Source: Streptococcus sp. DTU_2020_1001019_1_SI_AUS_MUR_006
Lineage (GTDB): Bacteria > Bacillota > Bacilli > Lactobacillales > Streptococcaceae
Length of the DNA stretch: 64,000 nt
Assembly (NCBI RefSeq): GCF_032340315.1
Contig: NZ_CP135436.1
Span: forward strand, 1,385,501 to 1,449,500
Direction: 5' to 3'
Part shown: positions 1-8,278 of the stretch, in pieces
Position numbering within the stretch: position 1 is the first letter of the stretch
Layout of the letters: every line of letters begins with the position of its first letter
Program-made: the position numbers and the translations under genes
Notes under the pieces: generated by a model
Told to the model about the DNA's origin: nothing
Database searches by the model: none
Seen by the model: only the letters and a program-made list of their open reading frames with translations

Positions 1-444
<444 letters not shown>

Positions 445-486
445 TACAACTAGTTATTAGGTATAGAATTTAAGCGAGGAAAGTTT

Positions 487-741
487 ATGCTAAAAGATTT
501 TATCAAATCAATCTATGAAAAAGTTTATATTATTAACTTTGAACATTGCTCTCATGTACCATCCTTGACCAAGGAGCAACTTGCAAGTCTTGGAAAATGG
601 TATGTCTCGACGGGTAAGGAGTGGATTTGTCATTCAGACTATGAATTTGAAGAATTTCAAAAGCTATTTTTAAATTTTGTCAACGCAGAAGATAAGGATA
701 ACATTTCCTTTGTTTCGGATTTTATGCCATTTCAACACTAA
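487..741 (+). CDS. small hypothetical protein, 84 aa
   Basis: An 84-residue ORF sits 42 bp after lacG, has a good ribosome binding site (GAGGAAAG, 476-483) and is followed directly by a rho-independent terminator. It may therefore be the last gene of the lac transcript. The protein has no signal peptide or membrane segment. It is rich in aromatic and acidic residues and has two cysteines (Cys21, Cys48). I do not recognise a family and assign no function. Confidence 0.6.
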   Translation: MLKDFIKSIYEKVYIINFEHCSHVPSLTKEQLASLGKWYVSTGKEWICHSDYEFEEFQKLFLNFVNAEDKDNISFVSDFMPFQH

Positions 742-750
742 AATATTATA

Positions 751-792
751 AAGAGGAATCTATCTCATACTAGGGGATATTCCTCTTTTTTA
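751..792 (+). terminator. terminator after the lacG/small-gene unit
   Basis: AAGAGGAAT (751-759) pairs with ATTCCTCTT (780-788), and a T run follows. It separates the lac region from the zinc-regulated block. Confidence 0.8.
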
Positions 793-823
793 TCTAGATT
801 TTACCTGAAAGACAAAAAAATTC

Positions 824-985
824 TTGACAGATTTATGTTATAGGAGTAAACTATTAACTAGTTAAATAACTGGTTAAGTACATAAAAAGGTAACTCACTC
901 GCTCAAATCTTGTTTGATAAATAGAAAATAGAAGGAGGAGTTTTAAAAGTGAGTTATTTTTCTAAATAGATATTTAACCGGTTAA
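824..985 (+). promoter_or_regulatory. promoter and AdcR-type zinc operators of the first pht gene
   Basis: A promoter TTGACA (824-829), 17-nt spacer, TAAACT (847-852) is followed at once by the perfect palindrome TTAACTAGTTAA (854-865) and a one-mismatch copy ATAACTGGTTAA (866-877). A further perfect site TTAACCGGTTAA lies at 974-985. These match the AdcR consensus TTAACYRGTTAA known in streptococci. A repressor bound across +1 would block transcription when zinc is plentiful. The operators are seen; AdcR control is inferred from the family. Confidence 0.85.
892..969 (+). promoter_or_regulatory. leader hairpin with possible 6-codon mini-ORF
   Basis: In the 5' leader, AACTCACT (892-899) can pair with AGTGAGTT (948-955), followed by a T-rich stretch. 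A strong Shine-Dalgarno AAGGAGGAG (932-940) precedes GTG at 949, which opens a frame of six codons ending TAG at 967-969. It could be an attenuator or leader peptide, or just the remnant of a lost gene start. Only the sequence elements are certain. Confidence 0.3.
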
Positions 986-1050
986 GGAAGTCTTTTAGGA
1001 AAAAGTGTAGTTCTTCTTTAACGAATAAATGAAATAGGAAGTGTGTTTAG

Positions 1051-3531
1051 ATGAAAATCAATAAAAAATATGTTCTTGGTTCCGTAGCTCTTTTAGCCTT
1101 AAGCCTTTCAAGTTATGAATTGGGGCGTTACCAAGCGGTACAGACTAGCAAAGAGTCTAATCGTGTGTCTTATATAGAAGGGAATCAGGCTAGTGCTAAG
1201 ACTGAAAATCTGACACCAGATGAGGTTAGTCAGCGAGAGGGGATTAATGCTGAACAAATTGTTGTTAAAATTACCGATCAAGGCTACGTAACTTCACATG
1301 GAGACCATTATCATTACTTTAATGGCAAGGTTCCTTATGATGCTATCATTAGTGAAGAACTTCTGATGAAAGATCCGAATTATCAGTTGAAGGATTCAGA
1401 CATTGTCAACGAAGTCAAGGGTGGTTATGTCATTAAGGTTGATGGTCGCTATTATGTATACCTCAAAGATGCATCCCATGCAGAAAATATTCGTAGTAAG
1501 GATGAGATCAATCGTCAGAAGCAAGAACACGGACATGGTAGTGGAACAAAAGTTAGCAATGAAGTCACTCTAGCAAGGGCTCAGGGACGTTATACGACGG
1601 ATGATGGCTATGTTTTTAATGCAAGTGATATTATTGAGGATACTGGCGATGCTTACATCGTTCCACATGGCAATCACTTCCATTATATTCCTAAGAGTGA
1701 CTTGTCTGCCAGTGAATTAGCTGCGGCCCAAGCCTTCCTATCTGGTAAAGGTGGCCAAACAAGCTCAGTTGGGTATCGTCCGTCAACAAATTCTTCTAGC
1801 AGCTCATCAGAGGCATCGAATAGTAGTTCATATGGACAAACAAATCATAGTAATGTTGAGACAAATATTAGAAGATGGGCTCCAACTGTTAGCCCACAAG
1901 TGGATAATAGTTATCAAGCAAGTCCAAGTGAAGACGTATCTAGTCTTTTGAAACAACTTTATGCCTTGCCACTCAGCCAACGACATGTGGAATCAGATGG
2001 GCTTGTCTTTGATCCAGCGCAAATTACAAGAAAAACTGCGAATGGTGTTGCAGTGCCACACGGGGATCACTACCATTTTATCCCATATAGTCAGATGTCA
2101 GCTTTGGAAGAAAAAATTGCACGGATGATTCCAGTTGGTAATCAAAAAAAAGTTTCTGTTCCTGGAGCTACTAGTTTACAGCCAAATCTTATTTTGAAGC
2201 CAGTCCCTCGGCCTGTCCCAAATTTGCAACCAGCACCAGTTCCACTTCCTGATAACCATTCTAATGAGGAGCTTGCCAAACAAGTAGTCAGAAAAGTTGG
2301 TCAGGGGTATGTCCTAGAAGAAAAGGGAGTTTTACGTTATGTCTTGATTAAGGATTTGTCTAAAGAGAATCTTATAGCTTTTGAGAAAAAAATAAATAAG
2401 GTGGTTACACCATCTCATACCTTGGCGGAGAAGAAAAGCACAATAGCTCCTCGAAATCAGGAATTCTATGATAAGGCTTATAGTTTGTTGGAGAAAACGC
2501 ATAGGAACCTACTTGAAAATAAGGGACGGCTATCTGACTTCCAGACTTTAGATCAATTGCTAGAAAGATTAAATGATGAACATGTAAACAAGGTAGCCTT
2601 TGTAGATGATTTGCTTAAATTTATTGCACCGATTAATCATCCAGAACGTCTTGGTAAGCCAAACTCACAAATCGAGTATAGTGACGATGAAGTTCGTGTA
2701 GCTCAGCTAGCGGATAAGTACACAACATCGGATGGTTATATCTTTGATGCCCATGATATTATCAGTGACGAGGGAGATGCTTATGTAACGCCACATATGG
2801 GGCATAGTCACTGGATTGGTAAGGATAGTTTGTCCGATAAAGAAAAATCGGAAGCTCAAGTCTATACCAAAGAGAAAAATATCAACCCTCCATCTGAAGA
2901 TAGTGCTACTCAAGCAAATCCAAATGGGGAAAGCGCAGCATCCATTTACGAACGCGTTAAAGGTGAAAAACGAATTCCATTGGTTCGTTTACCTTATAAT
3001 GTTGAACATACTGTAGCAATAAAAAATGGTAATCTAATTATTCCTCACAAGGATCATTACCATAATATCAAGTTTGCTTGGTTTGACGACAAATCTTATA
3101 AGGCACCGAATGGTTATAGTCTTGAAGACTTATTTGCAACGATTAAGTACTATGTAGAACACCCAGATGAACGTCCACATTCAAATGATGGTTGGGGAAA
3201 TGCTAGCGAGCATGTCTTGGGTAAAAAAGATAATAGTCAAGATCCTACTAATAACTATAAACCAGAGGAAGAACCTGAAGAGGAAAGTCCTGTTGAACCA
3301 GAAGAACCACAGGTTGAGACTGAAAAGGTAGAAGCTAAGCTCAAAGAAGCAGAGGAACTATTAAAGACAGTCACAGATGCAAACCTTAAATCCAATGCTA
3401 GCGAAACCTTGGTTGGTTTGCGAAATAATCTGACTTTGGGAACTATGGATAACAATGGTATTATGGCTCAAGCTGAAAATCTCACAGCCTTACTAAAAAA
3501 TAGTAAGCCTAAAACAAGTCAAAACGATTAA
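1051..3531 (+). CDS. histidine-triad surface protein, PhtA/PhtB type
   Basis: An 826-residue Pht family protein, close to the usual length of PhtA/PhtB. Five HxxHxH zinc-binding motifs are visible: HGDHYH 83-88, HGNHFH 206-211, HGDHYH 337-342, HMGHSH 582-587 and HKDHYH 666-671. A proline-rich linker lies near 390-405 and an acidic coiled tail after ~735. The half after residue ~470 (HMGHSHWIGKDSLSDKEK, LVRLPYNVEHT) resembles PhtA, while the first ~340 residues are almost the same as the next pht gene. Pht proteins are exported zinc scavengers that feed AdcAII and bind factor H in pneumococcus. The N-terminal hydrophobic segment has Ser where the other two copies have Cys (LSLSSYELG against LSVCAYELG). 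Confidence 0.9.
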   Translation: MKINKKYVLGSVALLALSLSSYELGRYQAVQTSKESNRVSYIEGNQASAKTENLTPDEVSQREGINAEQIVVKITDQGYVTSHGDHYHYFNGKVPYDAIISEELLMKDPNYQLKDSDIVNEVKGGYVIKVDGRYYVYLKDASHAENIRSKDEINRQKQEHGHGSGTKVSNEVTLARAQGRYTTDDGYVFNASDIIEDTGDAYIVPHGNHFHYIPKSDLSASELAAAQAFLSGKGGQTSSVGYRPSTNSSSSSSEASNSSSYGQTNHSNVETNIRRWAPTVSPQVDNSYQASPSEDVSSLLKQLYALPLSQRHVESDGLVFDPAQITRKTANGVAVPHGDHYHFIPYSQMSALEEKIARMIPVGNQKKVSVPGATSLQPNLILKPVPRPVPNLQPAPVPLPDNHSNEELAKQVVRKVGQGYVLEEKGVLRYVLIKDLSKENLIAFEKKINKVVTPSHTLAEKKSTIAPRNQEFYDKAYSLLEKTHRNLLENKGRLSDFQTLDQLLERLNDEHVNKVAFVDDLLKFIAPINHPERLGKPNSQIEYSDDEVRVAQLADKYTTSDGYIFDAHDIISDEGDAYVTPHMGHSHWIGKDSLSDKEKSEAQVYTKEKNINPPSEDSATQANPNGESAASIYERVKGEKRIPLVRLPYNVEHTVAIKNGNLIIPHKDHYHNIKFAWFDDKSYKAPNGYSLEDLFATIKYYVEHPDERPHSNDGWGNASEHVLGKKDNSQDPTNNYKPEEEPEEESPVEPEEPQVETEKVEAKLKEAEELLKTVTDANLKSNASETLVGLRNNLTLGTMDNNGIMAQAENLTALLKNSKPKTSQND

Positions 3532-3553
3532 AATTCGTGAGTTAAAAATAACC

Positions 3554-3591
3554 AGTGAGAACTGAAAATGAAATCTAGTTCTCACTTTTTT
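3554..3591 (+). terminator. terminator after the first pht gene
   Basis: AGTGAGAACT (3554-3563) pairs with AGTTCTCACT (3577-3586), then TTTTTT. It makes the first pht gene a separate transcription unit from the adcAII that follows. Confidence 0.85.
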
Positions 3592-3612
3592 CATGAAAAT
3601 GCACAAAAAATA

Positions 3613-3677
3613 TTGACATTTTAAATTTTTAGGAGTAAAATGTTTACTAGTTAATTAAATGGTTAAATACTAGTTAA
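3613..3677 (+). promoter_or_regulatory. promoter and AdcR operators of the first adcAII-phtD unit
   Basis: TTGACA (3613-3618), 17-nt spacer, TAAAAT (3636-3641). Operator-like TTTACTAGTTAA (3643-3654) and AATACTAGTTAA (3666-3677) follow, with a half site ATGGTTAA between them. The arrangement is repeated at 7268-7332, so both adcAII copies should be derepressed together in low zinc. Confidence 0.82.
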
Positions 3678-3686
3678 GGAGTTGTT

Positions 3687-4616
3687 ATGAAAAAAAGAAG
3701 TATCCTATGGCTCATGCTTGCCTTCCTTGCTCTCGTTTTAGGAGCTTGTGGACAGAAGATCAGTCAAGATAAGAGTGATGAAACTAAAGGGATGAAAATT
3801 GTGACCAGTTTTTATCCTATCTATGCTATGGTCAAGGAAGTATCTGGTGACTTGAATGATGTTCGGATGATTCAGTCAAGTAGCGGAATTCACTCCTTTG
3901 AACCTTCAGCAAATGACATTGCTGCCATCTATGATGCAGATGTCTTTGTTTACCATTCTCATACGCTCGAATCTTGGGCAGGAAGTTTAGATCCCAATCT
4001 TAAAAAATCTAAAGTTAAGGTTTTAGAGGCTTCTGAGGGAATGACTTTAGACCGCGTCCCAGGGCTAGAAGATGTGGAAGCAGGGGATGGAGTTGATGAA
4101 AAAACGCTCTATGACCCTCACACTTGGCTAGATCCTGAAAAAGCTGGCGAAGAAGCTCAGATTATCGCTGATAAACTTTCAGAGGTGGATAGTGAGCATA
4201 AAGAAACTTACCAGAAAAATGCGCAAGCCTTTATCAAAAAAGCTCAAGAATTGACTAAGAAATTCCAGCCTAAATTTGAAAAAGCGACTCAGAAAACATT
4301 TGTAACACAACATACAGCCTTTTCTTATCTAGCGAAGAGATTTGGACTTAATCAACTTGGTATTGCAGGCATCTCTCCTGAACAAGAACCAAGTCCACGA
4401 CAACTAACAGAAATTCAGGAATTTGTTAAAACTTATAAGGTTAAAACGATTTTTACAGAAAGTAATGCTTCTTCAAAAGTAGCTGAAACTCTTGTCAAAT
4501 CAACAGGTGTGGGTCTTAAAACTCTGAATCCTTTAGAGGCAGACCCACAAAATGACAAGACTTATCTAGAAAATCTAGAAGAAAATATGAGTATTTTAGT
4601 AGAAGAATTAAAGTGA
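3687..4616 (+). CDS. adcAII: zinc-binding lipoprotein AdcAII, copy 1
   Basis: A 309-residue solute-binding protein of the cluster A-I (zinc) family. The lipobox LGAC puts the lipidated cysteine at residue 21. Zinc ligands equivalent to those of pneumococcal AdcAII are present as His69, His145, His209 and Glu284. The protein lacks the long His-rich loop of AdcA, as AdcAII does. It captures zinc at the membrane surface for the AdcCB transporter, which is not in this window. It lies only 7 bp before the second pht gene and shares its promoter. A second copy with the same length starts at 7342. Confidence 0.93.
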   Translation: MKKRSILWLMLAFLALVLGACGQKISQDKSDETKGMKIVTSFYPIYAMVKEVSGDLNDVRMIQSSSGIHSFEPSANDIAAIYDADVFVYHSHTLESWAGSLDPNLKKSKVKVLEASEGMTLDRVPGLEDVEAGDGVDEKTLYDPHTWLDPEKAGEEAQIIADKLSEVDSEHKETYQKNAQAFIKKAQELTKKFQPKFEKATQKTFVTQHTAFSYLAKRFGLNQLGIAGISPEQEPSPRQLTEIQEFVKTYKVKTIFTESNASSKVAETLVKSTGVGLKTLNPLEADPQNDKTYLENLEENMSILVEELK

Positions 4617-4623
4617 GGAAAGA

Positions 4624-7188
4624 ATGAAAATCAATAAAAAATATCTAGCTGGGTCAGCAGCTGCACTTGTTTTAAGTGTCTGTGCTTATGAACTAGGTTT
4701 GCATCAAGCCCAAACTGTAAAAGAAAATAACCGTGTTTCATACATTGATGGTAAACAACCGAGTCAAAAGGCAGAGAACTTGACACCAGATGAAGTTAGT
4801 CAGCGAGAGGGGATTAATGCTGAACAGATTGTCATCAAGATTACGGATCAAGGCTACGTAACTTCACATGGGGACCATTATCATTACTATAATGGCAAGG
4901 TTCCTTATGATGCTATCATCAGTGAAGAATTGCTAATGAAAGATCCGAATTATCAGTTGAAGGATTCAGATATTGTCAATGAAATTAAGGGTGGCTATGT
5001 GATTAAGGTTGATGGTCGTTATTATGTATACCTCAAAGATGCATCCCATGCAGAAAATATTCGTAGTAAGGATGAGATCAATCGACAGAAGCAAGAACAC
5101 GGACATGGTAGTGGAACAAAAGTTAGCAATGAAGTTACCTTAGCAAGGACTCAGGGACGTTATACAACGGATGACGGCTATGTTTTTAATGCAAGTGATA
5201 TTATTGAGGATACTGGCGATGCTTACATCGTTCCACATGGCAATCACTTCCATTATATTCCTAAAAGTGACTTATCAGCTAGCGAACTTGCTGCGGCCCA
5301 AGCCTTCCTATCTGGTAAAGGTGGCCAAACAAGCTCAGTTGGGTATCGACCGTCAACAAATTCTTCTAGCAGCTCATCAGAGTCATCGAATAGTAGTTCA
5401 TATGGACAAACAAATCATAGTAATGTTGAGGCAAATACTAGAATATGGATCCCAAGTGTTAGCCCACAAGTGGATAATAGTTATCAAGCAAGTCCAAGTG
5501 AAGACGTATCTAGTCTTTTGAAACAACTTTATGCCTTGCCACTCAGCCAACGACATGTGGAATCAGATGGGCTTGTCTTTGATCCAGCGCAAATTACAAG
5601 AAAAACTGCGAATGGTGTTGCAGTGCCACACGGAGATCATTACCACTTTATCCCTTATTCTCAAATGTCTGATTTAGAGCAGAAGATTGCGAGAATGATT
5701 TCTGAAAATTATCAAGGAAATCATACTACTGCAGGTGGTAAAGAATTAAAACCAATTCCGACTCCAATCCCTGCTCCAGAGCCTACCCCAATACCAAGTC
5801 CACAACCTGTACCAAATCCTCAACCAGCTCCAAGCAATCCAATTGATGGAAAATTGGTAAAACAGGCGATTCGAAAGGTGGATGATGGTTATGTCTTCGA
5901 AGAGAATGGAATTTCGCGTTATATTTCTGCCAAGGAACTTTCAGCAGAAACTGTTGCAGCCATTGATAATAAACTTGCCAAACAAGAAAGTTTGTTTCAT
6001 GAGTTAGGAGCTAAGAAAACCAATCTTGCATCTGCTTATCAAAAATTTTACAACAAAGTTTATGATTTACTAGCAACAGTTCATCAAGATTTGATTTCCA
6101 ATAAAGGGCGCCAAGCTGATTTTGACGCTTTGGATAGACTATTGGAACGTCTCAACGATGAGTCAAGTGATAAAGTCAAGTTAGTTGATGATATCCTTGC
6201 TTTTCTAGCGCCGATTCGTCATCCAGAACGTTTAGGAAAACCAAATGCACAAATAACTTACACAGATGATGAGATTCAAGTAGCCAAGTTGGCAGGCAAG
6301 TATACAACAGAAGATGGCTATATCTTTGATCCTCGTGATATCACCAGTGATGAGGGGGATGCCTATGTAACTCCGCATATGAGCCACAGTCATTGGATTA
6401 AGAAAGATAGTTTGTCTGAAGCTGAAAGAGCAGCAGGTCAAGCTTATGCTAAAGAGAAAGGTTTGACACCTCCTTCAACAAATCATCAAAGTTCAGGAAA
6501 TACTGAAGCTAAGGGAGCAGAAGCGATTTACAATCGAGTAAAAGCAGCTAAGAAGGTACCACTTGATCGTATGCCTTACAATCTCCAACATACTGTGGAA
6601 GTTAAAAATGGAAGTTTGATTATACCTCATTATGACCATTACCATAACATCAAATTTGAGTGGTTTGACGAAGGACTTTATGAGGCACCTAAGGGGTATA
6701 CTTTAGAAGAGCTATTTGAAACTGTGAAGTATTATGTCGAACATCCAAACGAACGTCCGCATTCAGATAGTGGTTGGGGCAATGCGAGCGACCATGTTCA
6801 CAGAAACCACAATAGTCAAACTGCTAACAATCAAACAGAGAAACCAACAGAGGAGAAACCTCAGACAGAAAAAATTGAGGAGGAAAAACCTCGCGAAGAA
6901 AAACCGAAAAATGAGAAAGCAGAATCTCCAAAACCAAAAGGACCAGGGGAATCAGAAGAAGAATCACCATCGGAACCAGAGGAACCTCAGGTTGAAACTG
7001 AAAAGGTTGAAGAAAAACTGAGAGAGGCGGAAGAGTTACTTAAAAAGATTCAGGATCCAATTCTTAAGTCTAATGCCAACGAAACTCTCACAGGATTAAA
7101 AAATAACCTGTTATTTGGTTCTCAGGACAACAATACTATTATGGCAGAAGCTGAAAAGCTATTAATCTTGTTAAAGGAGAGTAAGTAA
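4624..7188 (+). CDS. phtD: histidine-triad surface protein PhtD
   Basis: An 854-residue Pht protein with five motifs: HGDHYH 82-87, HGNHFH 205-210, HGDHYH 336-341, HMSHSH 585-590 and HYDHYH 669-674. Length and C-terminal half (NAQITYTDDEIQVAKLAGKY, DRMPYNLQHT) match pneumococcal PhtD. A proline-rich spacer (PTPIPAPEP...) is near 378-402 and a Lys/Glu/Pro-rich low-complexity stretch near 735-795, longer than in the first pht gene. The signal region contains LSVC. It is co-transcribed with adcAII copy 1, the arrangement known in pneumococcus, where PhtD passes zinc to AdcAII. DNA of roughly codons 40-340 is nearly identical to the first pht gene. Confidence 0.93.
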   Translation: MKINKKYLAGSAAALVLSVCAYELGLHQAQTVKENNRVSYIDGKQPSQKAENLTPDEVSQREGINAEQIVIKITDQGYVTSHGDHYHYYNGKVPYDAIISEELLMKDPNYQLKDSDIVNEIKGGYVIKVDGRYYVYLKDASHAENIRSKDEINRQKQEHGHGSGTKVSNEVTLARTQGRYTTDDGYVFNASDIIEDTGDAYIVPHGNHFHYIPKSDLSASELAAAQAFLSGKGGQTSSVGYRPSTNSSSSSSESSNSSSYGQTNHSNVEANTRIWIPSVSPQVDNSYQASPSEDVSSLLKQLYALPLSQRHVESDGLVFDPAQITRKTANGVAVPHGDHYHFIPYSQMSDLEQKIARMISENYQGNHTTAGGKELKPIPTPIPAPEPTPIPSPQPVPNPQPAPSNPIDGKLVKQAIRKVDDGYVFEENGISRYISAKELSAETVAAIDNKLAKQESLFHELGAKKTNLASAYQKFYNKVYDLLATVHQDLISNKGRQADFDALDRLLERLNDESSDKVKLVDDILAFLAPIRHPERLGKPNAQITYTDDEIQVAKLAGKYTTEDGYIFDPRDITSDEGDAYVTPHMSHSHWIKKDSLSEAERAAGQAYAKEKGLTPPSTNHQSSGNTEAKGAEAIYNRVKAAKKVPLDRMPYNLQHTVEVKNGSLIIPHYDHYHNIKFEWFDEGLYEAPKGYTLEELFETVKYYVEHPNERPHSDSGWGNASDHVHRNHNSQTANNQTEKPTEEKPQTEKIEEEKPREEKPKNEKAESPKPKGPGESEEESPSEPEEPQVETEKVEEKLREAEELLKKIQDPILKSNANETLTGLKNNLLFGSQDNNTIMAEAEKLLILLKESK

Positions 7189-7212
7189 CTATACAACTAT
7201 TATAGAAGATAA

Positions 7213-7247
7213 AAAGGGAGCAGAATATGGATTCTGTTCTCTTTTTT
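7213..7247 (+). terminator. terminator after phtD
   Basis: GAGCAGAAT and ATTCTGTTCTC form a stem around 7218-7241 with a four-base loop, then TTTTTT. It closes the adcAII-1/phtD unit. Confidence 0.8.
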
Positions 7248-7267
7248 ATGAAATTGTGTAAAAATTC

Positions 7268-7332
7268 TTGACATATTTTCTAAATAAAGATAAACTATTT
7301 ACTAGTTAATTAAATGGTTAAATACTAGTTAA
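7268..7332 (+). promoter_or_regulatory. promoter and AdcR operators of the second adcAII-phtE unit
   Basis: TTGACA (7268-7273), 17-nt spacer, TAAACT (7291-7296). TTTACTAGTTAA (7298-7309) and AATACTAGTTAA (7321-7332) follow. From 7298 through the adcAII start the DNA is the same as at 3643-3700, showing that the control region was duplicated with the gene. Confidence 0.82.
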
Positions 7333-7341
7333 GGAGTTGTT

Positions 7342-8271
7342 ATGAAAAAAAGAAGTATCCTATGGCTCATGATTGCCTTATTTGCTCTTACCATAGGAGC
7401 ATGTGGACAAAAGACCAGTCAAGACAAGAGTGATGAAACTAAAGGTATGAAAATTGTGACCAGTTTTTATCCTATCTATGCCATGGTCAAGGAAGTATCT
7501 GGTGACTTGAATGATGTTCGAATGATTCAGTCAAGTAGCGGAATTCACTCCTTTGAACCTTCGGCAAATGATATCGCAGCAATATATGATGCCGATGTTT
7601 TTGTCTATCATTCTCATACACTAGAGTCATGGGCGGGAAGTTTGGATCCAAGCCTGCAAAAATCCAAGGTAAAGGTCTTAGAAGCATCAGAAGGTATGAC
7701 CTTGGAGCGCGTGCCTGGCTTAGAAGATATGGAAGCTGGAGATGGGATTGATGAGAAGACCTTGTACGATCCTCATACTTGGTTAGATCCTGAAAAAGCT
7801 GGCGAAGAAGCACAGATAATTGCTGATAAGTTATCCGAACTAGACAGTGCTAACAAGGATACCTATCAGAAAAATGCACAGAACCTTAGTGCCAAGGCTC
7901 ATGACTTAACTAAGAAATACCAACCCATCTTTGAAAAAGCAAATCAAAAGACATTTGTGACCCAACACACAGCCTTTTCATATTTGGCAAAACGATTTGG
8001 ACTCAATCAGCTTGGGATTTCAGGAATATCTCCTGATCAAGAACCAAGTCCAAGACAACTAACAGAAATTCAGGAATTTGTTAAAACCTATAAGGTTAAA
8101 ACGATTTTTACAGAAAGCAATGCTTCATCTAAGGTAGCGGACACACTTGTCAAATCAACAGGTGTGGGTCTTAAAACCCTCAATCCTTTAGAGGCAGACC
8201 CACAAAATGACAAGTCCTACTTAGAAAATTTAGAAGAGAATATGGCTATCTTAGCTGAAGAATTGAAATGA
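7342..8271 (+). CDS. adcAII: zinc-binding lipoprotein AdcAII, copy 2
   Basis: A 309-residue paralogue of the gene at 3687, aligning without gaps. The lipobox IGAC (Cys21) and the four zinc ligands (His69, His145, His209, Glu284) are kept. Differences cluster in the leader peptide and in residues ~165-200, for example NLSAKAHDLTKKYQPIFEKA, so both copies should bind zinc. It lies 7 bp upstream of phtE. Having two complete adcAII genes is unusual; pneumococcus has one, before phtD-phtE. Dosage or slight specialisation are both possible. Confidence 0.92.
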   Translation: MKKRSILWLMIALFALTIGACGQKTSQDKSDETKGMKIVTSFYPIYAMVKEVSGDLNDVRMIQSSSGIHSFEPSANDIAAIYDADVFVYHSHTLESWAGSLDPSLQKSKVKVLEASEGMTLERVPGLEDMEAGDGIDEKTLYDPHTWLDPEKAGEEAQIIADKLSELDSANKDTYQKNAQNLSAKAHDLTKKYQPIFEKANQKTFVTQHTAFSYLAKRFGLNQLGISGISPDQEPSPRQLTEIQEFVKTYKVKTIFTESNASSKVADTLVKSTGVGLKTLNPLEADPQNDKSYLENLEENMAILAEELK

Positions 8272-8278
8272 GGAGATT

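Noticed and set aside
5171..5521. 116-codon ORF inside phtD, with a similar one inside the first pht gene
   Set aside because: Out-of-frame shadow of a well supported gene; it recurs only because the pht DNA is repeated.
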